DNA of 50,372 nt, from contig CAZNQG010000008.1 of the NCBI GenBank assembly GCA_964575235.1, forward strand, positions 1 to 50,372. Reading direction: 5' to 3'. The translations under genes were made by a program, and so were the position numbers. This document shows, in pieces, positions 8,914 to 17,482 of this stretch. Below the pieces are notes generated by a model. The model worked only from the letters and a program-made list of their open reading frames with translations, was not told the DNA's origin and did no database searches. The DNA comes from SM23-62 sp964575235 (lineage in GTDB: Bacteria > Bacteroidota > Bacteroidia > Bacteroidales > SM23-62). Numbering within the stretch: position 1 is the first letter of the stretch; every line of letters begins with the position of its first letter.

Positions 8914-11403
8914 ATGGCCGGACCCCCTAAACCCCTTCTCCTGGTCTCCCTGCTCGCAGCCTCCCTGTCATCCGGGGTCTGGGCGCAGGAAGGGCAGCCG
9001 GGGTCCGCCCCCGCCATACCGCCCGCGGTGCAGAACGCATCGCCACCGGGAACAAGGGCACAGCCCGCGCTCGAGGGTATATCGCTACCGGGCGCACAGC
9101 CACAGCCGAAATCGCCCGTCCAGACCGTCCGGGGGAAGGTGACCGACGGCACCACGGGGGCGCCCCTTCCGGGCGCCACGGTAATCCTGAGGTCGGACGG
9201 GGATATGGACGGGACGGTGACGGACGAAAAAGGGGTGTTCCGCTTCCAGGGGGTCCCCGTCGGGCGCTATACGGTCGAGGCGAGGTTCGTGGGGTACGAG
9301 CCGCAGGCGTTCGCGGAGGTCCTGGTCAGCTCGGCCCGTCCGGTGGTTCTGGAGTTCCAGCTCAAGGAAGCGGTCTCGGAGATCCGTTCGGTGGACGTGA
9401 AGGCGCAGGTGCGCAAGGACATCCCCCTGAACCAGATGGCCACCCTGAGCGCACGGACCTTCACGGTGGAGGAAACCCGGCGTTATGCCGGGGGGTTCGA
9501 TGACCCGGGCCGCATGGCGGCGGCATTTGCCGGGGTGGCCGGGGGAAGCCCGAACGACAATGCCCTCTCGATCCGGGGGAACGCCCCCAAGGCGCTCACC
9601 TGGAGGATCGAGGGAGTGAACGTGCCCAATCCCAACCATTTCGCGGGGATGCTGGTCGAGGGCGGGGGAATCGTATCCCTGCTGAGCGCCCAGCTTCTGA
9701 ACAATTCGGACTTCTATACGGGCGCCTTCCCGGCCGAATACGGGAACGCCCTCTCGGGGGTCTTCGACATGAACCTGCGCGCGGGCAACAACGAAAAGCG
9801 GGGATGGGGACTCCAGCTCGGCACCCTGGGGGCCGATGTTTTCGGCGAAGGCCCCTTTGTGAAGGAAAAGCAAGCCTCCTACCTGTTCAATTACCGTTAC
9901 GCCACCACGGCACTGCTGAAGGACCTGATCCCCGAGGGACAGCTGCCCGTTTACCAGGACCTGAGCTTCAAGCTGAATTTCCCGGCCGCGAAAGCGGGGG
10001 TGTTTTCGATCTGGGGGGTCGGGGGACTCGACCACAACGGTTCCGAGCCCGAAGAGGATTCGACGAAATGGTTCTCGGCATGGGAACGCTCCCGCTACAC
10101 CTGGGACGGGCAGATCGCCATGCTGGGACTGACCCATCGGGTCACCCTGGCCCAGAACACGGCGCTGAGATCGTCCTTCACCATGGCCATGAACCGGTTC
10201 AAGGACCGGGTGGAACTGCTCGAAGCGGACGGCAGCTACACCGAATACGAGTACCTGAAGCACTACACCACCATGATCAGCCTGCGCTCGGTGCTGACCC
10301 ACCGGTTCAGCAGGCATCTTTCGAACCGCAGCGGGATCTCGGCCGGAAGGCTGACCTACGACATCAAGTCCAGGGAGGCGGACCCGGACGTGCCGGGCGT
10401 ACCGCTGCTCCAGGAAAACAAGGGATTCGGGGTGACCGGATACCTGCAGGCATTCACCCAGTTCCGCTGGGCGCCCAGCGGGGGACTCGCACTAACGGCC
10501 GGGGTGAATTCCATGCTATTTCTCCTGAACAATACCGTGACCCTGGAGCCGCGCGTGGGACTGGAATACCGCGACCCGGACCAGAATTCCATCAGCATCG
10601 CATACGGGAACCACGGGCAGATCGAGCCCCTGCCGGCCTATTTCTACTGTGTGGAGTCCGCCCCGGGCGTCTGCCGCCAGCCCAACATCGGTCTGGCCCC
10701 CACCCGCTCCCACCACCTGGTCCTGGGATACAAGCGCCTGATCATCCGGGACCTGAGGCTTAATTTCGAAGCCTACTACCAGCACCTGTACCGGGTGCCC
10801 ATCAGCCCGGAAGGCATCTATTCCATGATCAATTTCAAGGACGAGTACCTGGTCAGGGACTCCCTGGTCAACCGGGGGACAGGCCGGAACATGGGACTCG
10901 ACCTGACCCTGGAAAAATACATGACCCGCAACTTCTACTTCCTGGTGACCGGCTCCGTCTTCGACTCAAAGTACACGGCCGGCGACGGCCGCACTTACAG
11001 CACCCGCTGGGATTACGGTTTCGTGACGAATTTCCTCGGGGGAAAGGAATTCATCCTGGGAAAGGACAAGGCCAAGATCCTGGGCGTCAACGGCCGGTTC
11101 GTGTTCCAGCTTGGAGAGCGGACACACCCGGTCGACGAGGAGGCCTCCCGGCAGCAGCAGCGGGTGGTGTACGATTACACCCGCGCCTGGGAAAGCCGGT
11201 ACCCCAACACCTTTTTCATCGATTTCACCCTGACCTTCCGGGTGAACCGGCCCCGCTGCGCTTCGGTCTGGGGGATACAGATCAAGAACCTCCTGCTGGA
11301 AAAGTCCATTTACGAACACGTATTCAACACGCAGACCCGGTCCGTCGAGGTCCGCGGCGAAGGCTTCATCTTCCCCAACATCAGCTACAAGATCGAGTTC
11401 TGA
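8914..11403 (+). CDS. TonB-dependent outer-membrane receptor with CarboxypepD-like domain
   Basis: An outer-membrane active transporter of 829 residues. I chose the ATG at 8914 because it opens a good signal peptide (MAGPPKPLLLVSLLA, cleavage near WAQ). The frame extends upstream to a TTG at 8830, but that adds residues that spoil the signal. After a Pro/Ala-rich linker, a carboxypeptidase-regulatory-like domain covers about residues 70-155 (VRGKVTD, then TVTDEKGVFRF and GRYTVEARFVGYE). A plug domain follows at about 170-300 (ALSIRGNAPKALTWRIEGV). A 22-strand-type barrel runs to the C-terminal phenylalanine (ISYKIEF). It is shorter than SusC proteins and no SusD lies next to it. The substrate is unknown. 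Confidence 0.88.
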   Translation: MAGPPKPLLLVSLLAASLSSGVWAQEGQPGSAPAIPPAVQNASPPGTRAQPALEGISLPGAQPQPKSPVQTVRGKVTDGTTGAPLPGATVILRSDGDMDGTVTDEKGVFRFQGVPVGRYTVEARFVGYEPQAFAEVLVSSARPVVLEFQLKEAVSEIRSVDVKAQVRKDIPLNQMATLSARTFTVEETRRYAGGFDDPGRMAAAFAGVAGGSPNDNALSIRGNAPKALTWRIEGVNVPNPNHFAGMLVEGGGIVSLLSAQLLNNSDFYTGAFPAEYGNALSGVFDMNLRAGNNEKRGWGLQLGTLGADVFGEGPFVKEKQASYLFNYRYATTALLKDLIPEGQLPVYQDLSFKLNFPAAKAGVFSIWGVGGLDHNGSEPEEDSTKWFSAWERSRYTWDGQIAMLGLTHRVTLAQNTALRSSFTMAMNRFKDRVELLEADGSYTEYEYLKHYTTMISLRSVLTHRFSRHLSNRSGISAGRLTYDIKSREADPDVPGVPLLQENKGFGVTGYLQAFTQFRWAPSGGLALTAGVNSMLFLLNNTVTLEPRVGLEYRDPDQNSISIAYGNHGQIEPLPAYFYCVESAPGVCRQPNIGLAPTRSHHLVLGYKRLIIRDLRLNFEAYYQHLYRVPISPEGIYSMINFKDEYLVRDSLVNRGTGRNMGLDLTLEKYMTRNFYFLVTGSVFDSKYTAGDGRTYSTRWDYGFVTNFLGGKEFILGKDKAKILGVNGRFVFQLGERTHPVDEEASRQQQRVVYDYTRAWESRYPNTFFIDFTLTFRVNRPRCASVWGIQIKNLLLEKSIYEHVFNTQTRSVEVRGEGFIFPNISYKIEF

Positions 11404-11432
11404 TGGTGCCATAGAAGCCCTGCCGAATCTTC

Positions 11433-11963
11433 CTATAAGAATCCGGGAATGGGCACCCGGACCCCGAAGTACAGGTACCACAGGCTGTGGAATCCGGCGT
11501 AGACCTCGAACAAATCCATTACGTCATAGCCGATGTCAACTCCCACACCGAGGGCAAGGTCCCATCCGTCGATGGTGTGGAAGCCGCCGTCCGAGAAGCC
11601 GCTGTCCAGGTAGTTCGTGTAATGGATCCTTTTCCCTGCGGAAAGAACCACCCGCAAGGGAAAATGGTCCCGCAGGGTATATGCATACCCGGCGCCCACC
11701 GACCAGAAGTACGTCCCGCTTCCCTCCAGGGTGGCCCCATGGCCGGAGGGATCGTCCAGGGGCTTCCCGCGCTCGTCGCCGAACTGCATGGTCCCCCCCA
11801 GGTGGAACTGGTGGACTTCATGCTGGTAAAAAAGGCTTGCCGAGGCGGCGTTGGCCAGCCCGTAGGAAGCCCCGACCCCGAACCGGGACTGCGCGCCGGC
11901 CCTTACGGACGGGATCAGTACCAGGATGCAGGCCAGAACCAGGTATTTCCTTTCCCCCGACAC
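11433..11963 (-). CDS. Small secreted beta-barrel-like protein, unknown function
   Basis: A 176-residue protein with a signal peptide (cleavage near residue 25, RAGAQ). The remainder is rich in Gly, Tyr and Phe with alternating hydrophobic residues (YFWSVGAGYAYTL, LALGVGVDIGYDV, LWYLYFGVRV), as in small outer-membrane barrels. It ends 30 bases from the TonB receptor stop (convergent) and follows the barrel gene at 11982-12557 with an 18-base gap, so the two minus-strand genes probably form an operon. No specific family is recognised. Confidence 0.65.
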   Translation of the reverse strand: MSGERKYLVLACILVLIPSVRAGAQSRFGVGASYGLANAASASLFYQHEVHQFHLGGTMQFGDERGKPLDDPSGHGATLEGSGTYFWSVGAGYAYTLRDHFPLRVVLSAGKRIHYTNYLDSGFSDGGFHTIDGWDLALGVGVDIGYDVMDLFEVYAGFHSLWYLYFGVRVPIPGFL

Positions 11964-11981
11964 GTTTCAAACCGTATTTAT

Positions 11982-12557
11982 TTAATCCCCGACCGAAAAG
12001 ATCTTGAACCCGATCTGGATCACGAGATAATTCATGCTGATTTCCTGGGTGCCACCCGTCGAGAGCTCGACCATGTTTTTTCCCGTGACGATATGGTACA
12101 TCCCCGACAGGCGGAAATTGCCGAAGGTAACGCCTATCTCGGGGGCCAGCCCGAAATGCCTGCCGGCGGATATGGAGGCCGAACCCGTGCCGGTGGCCGA
12201 AGTGTTGGCGATCGTGTACATTCCCATGCCAAAACCCACGAACGGTCTTGTATTGCTTTTTCCCACGTAATATTCCCCCTTCCCCAGGATGACGGCCCGG
12301 GTGGAGAGTCCCACGCTCAGGTCCTCTGCCTGATCCGATACCTTTCCGCCGAACAGGGCGTCCCCTTCCAGCCTGAGTCCCGCACTGACGCCGGGAATGA
12401 TGAAAACCTTGGGTTCGGTGAAAGCAGATATGCCGTAGGACCTGAAATCACCGAAGGTCAGGGCGGCACCGAGTCCGGCATCCAGCTTGAAATAAATTCC
12501 CTGGGCATGCGATACCAGAGGGAGGATTGCGATGATAAGAAGCGATAATCTCTTCAT
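11982..12557 (-). CDS. Outer-membrane beta-barrel protein, porin-like fold, unknown function
   Basis: A 191-residue protein with a signal peptide (MKRLSLLIIAIL, cleavage near residue 18, SHAQ). A series of amphipathic strands with glycine and aromatic residues follows (YFKLDAGLGAALTFGDF, RPFVGFGMGMYTI, LVIQIGFKIF), as in the OmpW/outer-membrane_beta-brl group. It is first of a likely two-gene minus-strand operon with 11433-11963 and is divergent from the T9SS cargo gene at 12748. The function cannot be assigned further. Confidence 0.7.
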   Translation of the reverse strand: MKRLSLLIIAILPLVSHAQGIYFKLDAGLGAALTFGDFRSYGISAFTEPKVFIIPGVSAGLRLEGDALFGGKVSDQAEDLSVGLSTRAVILGKGEYYVGKSNTRPFVGFGMGMYTIANTSATGTGSASISAGRHFGLAPEIGVTFGNFRLSGMYHIVTGKNMVELSTGGTQEISMNYLVIQIGFKIFSVGD

Positions 12558-12747
12558 GATGGTGGTGGTTAAATCTCATATTAATCACGGATAAGTTATG
12601 AAAAAATAATCAGCCGTAATGAAGCCATTTGTCCACAAGTATCCGGGCAAACGGGATATTTCGGAAAATTTGATTTATTTTTATTTATCGTATCACCGGA
12701 TACGAACTCCGTTCTCATCTCACAAACAATTGAAAATTCTCCTTACC

Positions 12748-13308
12748 ATGAAAAAATTCAATGGTTGCACGGCATTTTTCCTGATGCTCCTGTTTCTCTC
12801 CTGTACCGGGCCCCTTAAATCCCAGCAGGTGGTTGCCAGCGCAGGAAACCAGGCATCGGGCGGATCGATGTTTCTGAACTGGACCGTCGGTGAACCCGTC
12901 GCCGGAACCCTTCAGGCAGGCAGCAGCATCCTTACCCAGGGGGTCCACCAGGTCATGATTGTTGTGGATGCGATCGGGGAGTGGCCGGAACCCGGGTTCA
13001 CGGTTTCGGCATACCCCAACCCGGCCACAAGCTGCGTGATCCTGGAATTCCTCCACCCGGAACAGCATACGGGAGGCGGTCCATGGGGCAGGTACTGCTA
13101 CCGGCTTTACGACCTGGACGGGAAACTGCTGAAACAGGCGCCGGTGGATGACCCCGTAAGCGTCATCCGGCTGGATGATCTTTCCCGTTCCTCCGTCTTC
13201 ATACTGCAAATCGTTCAAAAGGATGGGAAGGCCCTGCTGCCGGGATCACGCAACTCCGGGGCAGTACCCTCCCCTGTCTTTAAAACTTTTAAAATCATCA
13301 AGCAATAA
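12748..13308 (+). CDS. Small secreted protein with T9SS sorting tail
   Basis: A 186-residue protein from the ATG at 12748; the frame extends upstream to 12619 but the MKKFNG start opens the signal peptide. The N-terminal mature part reads VASAGNQASGGS, WTVGEPVAGT and LTQGVHQV. This short beta module is common in Bacteroidota directly before a sorting tail. The tail begins at about residue 90 with AYPNPATS and ends FKIIKQ. The next gene starts 4 bases after the stop, so the two are very probably one operon. In family terms such proteins are often encoded beside FISUMP proteins, but their role is unknown. Confidence 0.8.
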   Translation: MKKFNGCTAFFLMLLFLSCTGPLKSQQVVASAGNQASGGSMFLNWTVGEPVAGTLQAGSSILTQGVHQVMIVVDAIGEWPEPGFTVSAYPNPATSCVILEFLHPEQHTGGGPWGRYCYRLYDLDGKLLKQAPVDDPVSVIRLDDLSRSSVFILQIVQKDGKALLPGSRNSGAVPSPVFKTFKIIKQ

Positions 13309-13312
13309 GATC

Positions 13313-14887
13313 ATGAAAAAATTATTTGCATTACTCTCAGCAGGCATGCTTGCGGCCGGTTTGCTGGCTCAGGCTCCCAACAGCTTCAGCTACCAGGCCG
13401 TTGTCCGGGATGCAGCCGGCTATGCCGTTACGGATGCTACGGTCGGTATCAAAATCAGCATACTGAAAGGCAGCGTCGCCGGAACGCCGGTCTGCGTGGA
13501 AGAATTCACGCCGACCACGGACGAACTGGGACTGGTGACCCTGGCCATCGGGAGCCAGAACACCACCGATTTCGCGGCCATCGACTGGTCCGACGGGCCC
13601 TATTTCGTCAAGGTGGAACTCGACCCGCAGGGGGGCACTTCCTATACCGATATGGGCACCACCCAACTGCTGAGCGTACCCTACGCCCTGTATGCCCGGA
13701 CCGCCGAAGATACCGACGATGCCGACCCGGACCCGGAAAACGAGATCCAGTCGATCCTGATCAACAACGACTCCCTTTTCCTGAGCGACGGGGGCACCGT
13801 ATACCTGGGATACCTCCTGGACGACGCAGACACCCAGAAGCTGGTTCTCAACGGCTTTTACCTGGGCATCACGAACGGCAACGAGGTTTCCCTGCCCTCG
13901 GTATGGCAACGCTGGGACAATGACATCTCCTACGATTCCGGGAAGGTGACGATCAATACCCTGAACGGGGACATACAGCTCCACCTGACCGATGTGTTCG
14001 GGGCGGGAGGATACAACCTGATCGTGGGCGACGATGCCTACCTGACGGACATCGACATGATGAACACCCTGGGCGTTTTCGGAATGTCGGATTCCACAAC
14101 CGGGGCCATCAGGCTGGGGGGCGACGGTCCCGTGCTGTCCGGAAGCAGCTCAGGCCTTGCCGTGAACAAGGATATGGACATGAACAACCGGAACATCGGG
14201 AACCTTGCGGAACCGGTCGGCAGCCAGGATGCCGCCACCAAGGCTTACGTGGACGCCCTGCTGGCAAGGATTGACGAACTGGAAGCCCTGACCGAAAAGG
14301 TAAAAGACATCGACGGCAACCTTTACCCGGCCGTGAAGATCGGGGACCAGGTCTGGATGGGCTCCAACCTGAGGACCACCCGGTACAACGACGAAGCGGT
14401 CATAACGCTGGTATCGGACGGTACGGACTGGAGCAACCTCGGCACCGAGGCCTACTGCTGGTATGATAACGACGAGGCCTCCTATAAGAACGAGTACGGC
14501 GCCATTTACAACTTCTATGTTGTGGAAAGCGGGAAGCTCTGTCCCTCGGGGTGGCATGTGCCCACCTACGAGGAATGGCTAAGCCTGGAGACCTACCTGG
14601 GGGGCGTCGGCGCCGCCGGGGGGAAATTGAAGGAAACGGGCACGGTGCGCTGGGCTACCCCGAACACGGGAGCCACCGATGAAACCGGTTTCGGCGGACG
14701 CCCGGGCGGAAAGCGCGACACGGGCGGCAACTTTCTTTCCGAAGGGGATTACGGCCTGTGGTGGTCTTCGACCGAATCGGGGGGGACCAACGGGCTGGGC
14801 CGCTACCTGGATGCCGCCAGCACGAACCTTTCGAACTTCGGGGAGGACAAAAAGACCGGCTGCTCGGTCCGCTGCGTAAAGGACTGA
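13313..14887 (+). CDS. FISUMP-domain secreted protein with phage-tail-fibre-like segment
   Basis: A 524-residue protein starting at the ATG at 13313 (signal peptide MKKLFALLSAGMLAAGLLAQ); the frame extends upstream to 13175 without signal character. Residues 20-125 form a beta domain beginning NSFSYQAVVRDAAG, common in Bacteroidota tail-collar-like surface proteins. Around residues 290-320 lies MNNRNIGNLAEP, then DAATKAYVDA, a motif typical of phage tail-fibre proteins just before a trimeric coiled coil. The C-terminal 190 residues (VKIGDQVWMGSNLRTT, LCPSGWHVPTYEEW, WWSSTES, CSVRCVKD) match the Fibrobacter succinogenes major paralogous domain (TIGR02145). It is probably a surface-displayed, possibly trimeric adhesin-like protein co-transcribed with the T9SS cargo upstream. 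Confidence 0.85.
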   Translation: MKKLFALLSAGMLAAGLLAQAPNSFSYQAVVRDAAGYAVTDATVGIKISILKGSVAGTPVCVEEFTPTTDELGLVTLAIGSQNTTDFAAIDWSDGPYFVKVELDPQGGTSYTDMGTTQLLSVPYALYARTAEDTDDADPDPENEIQSILINNDSLFLSDGGTVYLGYLLDDADTQKLVLNGFYLGITNGNEVSLPSVWQRWDNDISYDSGKVTINTLNGDIQLHLTDVFGAGGYNLIVGDDAYLTDIDMMNTLGVFGMSDSTTGAIRLGGDGPVLSGSSSGLAVNKDMDMNNRNIGNLAEPVGSQDAATKAYVDALLARIDELEALTEKVKDIDGNLYPAVKIGDQVWMGSNLRTTRYNDEAVITLVSDGTDWSNLGTEAYCWYDNDEASYKNEYGAIYNFYVVESGKLCPSGWHVPTYEEWLSLETYLGGVGAAGGKLKETGTVRWATPNTGATDETGFGGRPGGKRDTGGNFLSEGDYGLWWSSTESGGTNGLGRYLDAASTNLSNFGEDKKTGCSVRCVKD

Positions 14888-14937
14888 CAAGCTGCCGGTC
14901 GGTCCGGCGAGCTCCTGAACGCACCCTGGAAGCCGCA

Positions 14938-14956
14938 ACCACCGGATCTCCGTGGT
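14938..14956. terminator. Imperfect hairpin between convergent genes
   Basis: The ACCAC(C)GGA arm pairs with TCCGTGGT with one bulged C, in the 81-base gap between genes ending at 14887 and 14969. There is no T-tract; the terminator role is inferred from position. Confidence 0.3.
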
Positions 14957-14968
14957 CACGCAAGCGGA

Positions 14969-16492
14969 TCAGTCCAGCCTGCCCCTGAAGGCATCGGACA
15001 GGTAGTATCCGCCGGATTTTCGTGCTCCGCGGTACTCGATGATCCCGGTTTTCCTCAAGATGCCGATGTAACGTTCGATGGTCGCATCCGAAACATCGAG
15101 TTGCCGGCGCAGCGCACCGGCCTGTACCCCTTCGTTCTGATAAAGAAAAGCCAGCAGGGCATGCAGGTTATCCCTCACCCTTTCCGATACGGGTTCGATT
15201 ATTCCCCCGTTTATTCCCTCCTTTATTCCCTCGTTTAATCCCTCATTTAATCCCTCATTTAATCCCTCACTTATTCCCTCGGTTATTCCCTCGCCTTTTC
15301 CCTCAGCGGTGATCCGGATGGTTTCCTTCCTCAGCGGGATCACGGTGGTGAAGATCGTATCCTCTTCGAAGAACGGTTCCAGTCCCCCGCTGTAAATGCC
15401 CAGGTACTTGTTGACGTTGCGGACCCCCGACCCGATCTCCTCTCCCCTGCCCAGTGCACGGAAGAACCGGGCGATGTTCGGGTTCTTCTGGTAGGGCTCG
15501 AAGCTCCCGATGCTCAGCTTCCGGTAATCCCTCGGATTGTTGGCATTCTTTACCTCGACCCGGTCGCTGTAAACGATGAAGGTCGCCGTGTGGGCGTTGG
15601 TGTATTCCCGGTGCACGACCAGGTTGGCGATCACCTCCCTGAACACCCTTTCGCGCAGGCTGATCCGGGTGTCGCCCTCCATGTGGAACTTATCGTCCAC
15701 GTGTTTGGCCGTGAATTCCATGATCCGCTCATAGGCCTCGATCAGGTTGGTCTGTATGACCAGGCGGTCGTCGTATCGGTCGGTGTTGACGATCCGGACC
15801 ATGGCGTCGATCCGGTACTGGGGCAGGATCTTCTGTATAACCTCATCCCTCCCGAACAGCAGGGCGGCGGCCAGGGTATAGCCCCTGGTCCCGTTCGTGA
15901 AATCCATGGTATGGAGTCCCGCGGTCATCAGCAGCTCGTCGTCGTCCAGGGCGAGCCAGGGGTGGTCCGGGTTGTTGCTGCGGATCAGGTTCCGGGCCTT
16001 GCCGATGAGTTCCGTATTGAGATGCTCGCGGCCGAGAAAGGGATAGATCCGGTTCTCGGTGAAGAAATTCCGTTTCCGGCTGTAGATCTCGTCGATCTGC
16101 TGCCCGGTGACCTCCAGGTCCACATCCCGGACACGGCTGAAGATCCGGTTTCCGTACTTGTGGACCTGCGAGCTGATGGGCACCCATACGGCGACCAGGT
16201 TTTTTCCGTCGAGGCGGAAATTTTCCGGGTGCAGGATGAACGGGGGATTGATGTACCTGGGATTGTTGGATGCCTTGATGATCTCGGCCTGGTATCGGAC
16301 CACGTTCCGTGCGTCGATGCCTTTGGGCTCTCCGTACATATCCACGCCCAGAACGATCAGTCCCCCCCTGGTATTCAGGAACGCGCAGACGGTATCGAAC
16401 ATGCGGTAATCGAAACCCGACCTGCATTCAAAATACTCCAGCCGGTCGCCCCGCCCGTTTTCAAGATGCTCCTTTAGTTCTTCGAGTGTCAT
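14969..16492 (-). CDS. AlbA/Schlafen-type ATP-binding transcriptional regulator with EGxx repeat linker
   Basis: A 507-residue cytosolic protein from the ATG at 16492-16490; the frame runs further upstream to 16633 but only inside the neighbouring gene. The N-terminal AlbA_2/Schlafen domain (about 1-135; E-Y-F-E-C, then FLNTRGGLIVLGV) is a nucleic-acid-binding fold. A GHKL-type ATPase-like segment follows at about 255-390 (REVIANLVVHREY, EIGSGVRNV). Next come eight tandem four-residue units E-G-x-x (DNA 15209-15304), then a winged helix-turn-helix at about 440-505 (QLDVSDATIERYIGILRKTGIIEYRG). Families of this layout are annotated as putative transcriptional regulators. The ATG overlaps the upstream methyltransferase stop (ATGA), indicating translational coupling. 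Confidence 0.85.
   Translation of the reverse strand: MTLEELKEHLENGRGDRLEYFECRSGFDYRMFDTVCAFLNTRGGLIVLGVDMYGEPKGIDARNVVRYQAEIIKASNNPRYINPPFILHPENFRLDGKNLVAVWVPISSQVHKYGNRIFSRVRDVDLEVTGQQIDEIYSRKRNFFTENRIYPFLGREHLNTELIGKARNLIRSNNPDHPWLALDDDELLMTAGLHTMDFTNGTRGYTLAAALLFGRDEVIQKILPQYRIDAMVRIVNTDRYDDRLVIQTNLIEAYERIMEFTAKHVDDKFHMEGDTRISLRERVFREVIANLVVHREYTNAHTATFIVYSDRVEVKNANNPRDYRKLSIGSFEPYQKNPNIARFFRALGRGEEIGSGVRNVNKYLGIYSGGLEPFFEEDTIFTTVIPLRKETIRITAEGKGEGITEGISEGLNEGLNEGLNEGIKEGINGGIIEPVSERVRDNLHALLAFLYQNEGVQAGALRRQLDVSDATIERYIGILRKTGIIEYRGARKSGGYYLSDAFRGRLD
15209..15304 (-). repeat. Tandem 12-bp repeat encoding E-G-x-x linker units
   Basis: Eight in-frame 12-base units (variants of tttaatccctca on the plus strand) encode EGKG, EGIT, EGIS, three EGLN, EGIK and EGIN. 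Three adjacent units are near-identical, so slippage could change the linker in four-residue steps without shifting frame. Confidence 0.9.
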
Positions 16493-17337
16493 GCCTGGGG
16501 CTTGTCTCCCACATAAACCAGGTAAAGACGGCGGTACCGGAACAGGAAGAGGACCCATTCGACGTTGATGATGTAAAAGACCCGGAAAAGGAACCTGCGG
16601 ACGGAGCCCTCGTCGCCGATGCCGGAGATCCACCGGCGGTATCCTCTGAATCCTCTGACCACCCGCTGTGTGATATCGACGCTCTCATGCAGCCGGAGGT
16701 CACCCTTCTCCCACTGTTCCAGGTAATGCTTCCGGTCCCAGTGGTGAAGCTCCATCTTTCCCTTCCAGAGCCTCCGCACCCCGATCCCCTTTGATTTTTT
16801 CCGGGTGAGCAGGTCCGCCACCAGGAACTTCCCCCCGGGCCTGAGGACTCGTGAAACCTGCCTCAGGAAGGCCTCCTTGTCCGGGTAATGGAATGCGGAC
16901 TCGATGCTGATGACCACGTCCATGGAATCCGATTCGATGTTCCTGAGTTCCTGCGCATCGTCGACCAGGAAAAGCATGTTCCCGATCTTCCGCTCCTCCT
17001 GCTGCTGCCTGGCAATTTCGATGTTATGCGGATCCAGGTCTATCCCGGTCACAAAGGCCGGCTCGTATGTCTGGCATATGTATTTCGCCTGTACCCCGTT
17101 GCCGCAGCCGATCTCCAGCAGTTGTTTCCCCCTTATGTCACCGAGCAGGGAGATGCTGAAGTTCGTCAGGGTCGCCTGTCCCTCGATGAAGGACTGGCCT
17201 TCTTTCCCTTCCATCGGGTAGTGCAGCATGGTATACTGCCCGTTCAGCCTTTTAAGCGTATGGTTCATGTTCCGGTAAAAATGGCCGGCGGATGTGCCGG
17301 CTTTCACCAGGTCCGCGAACTGCTGGAAATGGTTCAT
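16489..17337 (-). CDS. Class I SAM-dependent methyltransferase
   Basis: A 282-residue protein from the ATG at 17337; an upstream TTG at 17370 is less likely. Motif I is LLEIGCGNG (about residues 73-81), with the acidic end of beta-2 at D100 (TGIDLD). Motif IV-like VVISIESAFHYPD and post-motif VLRPGGKFLVADLL are also visible, in the order of small-molecule Methyltransf_11/SMT-type enzymes. The C-terminal 40 residues are unusual: basic and then hydrophobic-aromatic (RVFYIINVEWVLFLFRYRRLY), which could be a membrane-association helix. The substrate is unknown; lipid- or quinone-like molecules are possible but unproven. Its stop overlaps the start of the AlbA-type regulator by 4 bases, and the pair is divergent from the giant surface protein gene at 17483. 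Confidence 0.85.
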   Translation of the reverse strand: MNHFQQFADLVKAGTSAGHFYRNMNHTLKRLNGQYTMLHYPMEGKEGQSFIEGQATLTNFSISLLGDIRGKQLLEIGCGNGVQAKYICQTYEPAFVTGIDLDPHNIEIARQQQEERKIGNMLFLVDDAQELRNIESDSMDVVISIESAFHYPDKEAFLRQVSRVLRPGGKFLVADLLTRKKSKGIGVRRLWKGKMELHHWDRKHYLEQWEKGDLRLHESVDITQRVVRGFRGYRRWISGIGDEGSVRRFLFRVFYIINVEWVLFLFRYRRLYLVYVGDKPQA

Positions 17338-17432
17338 AGGTGGGATATTGGTACCGTAAATAAGGGGCAAGATAAGAAAGAAAACCGGAAGTGCGCCTGC
17401 GGTCCGTTAAAAGAATTAGTGAAGCCGGTAAC

Positions 17433-17463
17433 TTGACAATGGAGATTTATGGTTGTATTTTGG
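17433..17463 (+). promoter_or_regulatory. Bacteroidota-type promoter for the first giant surface protein
   Basis: TTG at 17433-17435, 20 bases, then TATTTTGG at 17456-17463, close to TAnnTTTG with the TTTG displaced by one base. The predicted transcript starts near 17470, 13 bases before the ATG at 17483. The possible TTG start codon at 17453 lies inside this element and is therefore unlikely. Confidence 0.5.
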
Positions 17464-17482
17464 CGTTATTAAATCACGGGCC

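Noticed and set aside
11487..12548. Plus-strand frame (353 codons) across two small minus-strand genes
   Set aside because: It spans two genes with signal peptides on the other strand and has no domain or start context.
15209..15304. Tandem repeat considered as a CRISPR-like array
   Set aside because: The units are 12 bases with no spacers and lie in a coding frame encoding E-G-x-x.
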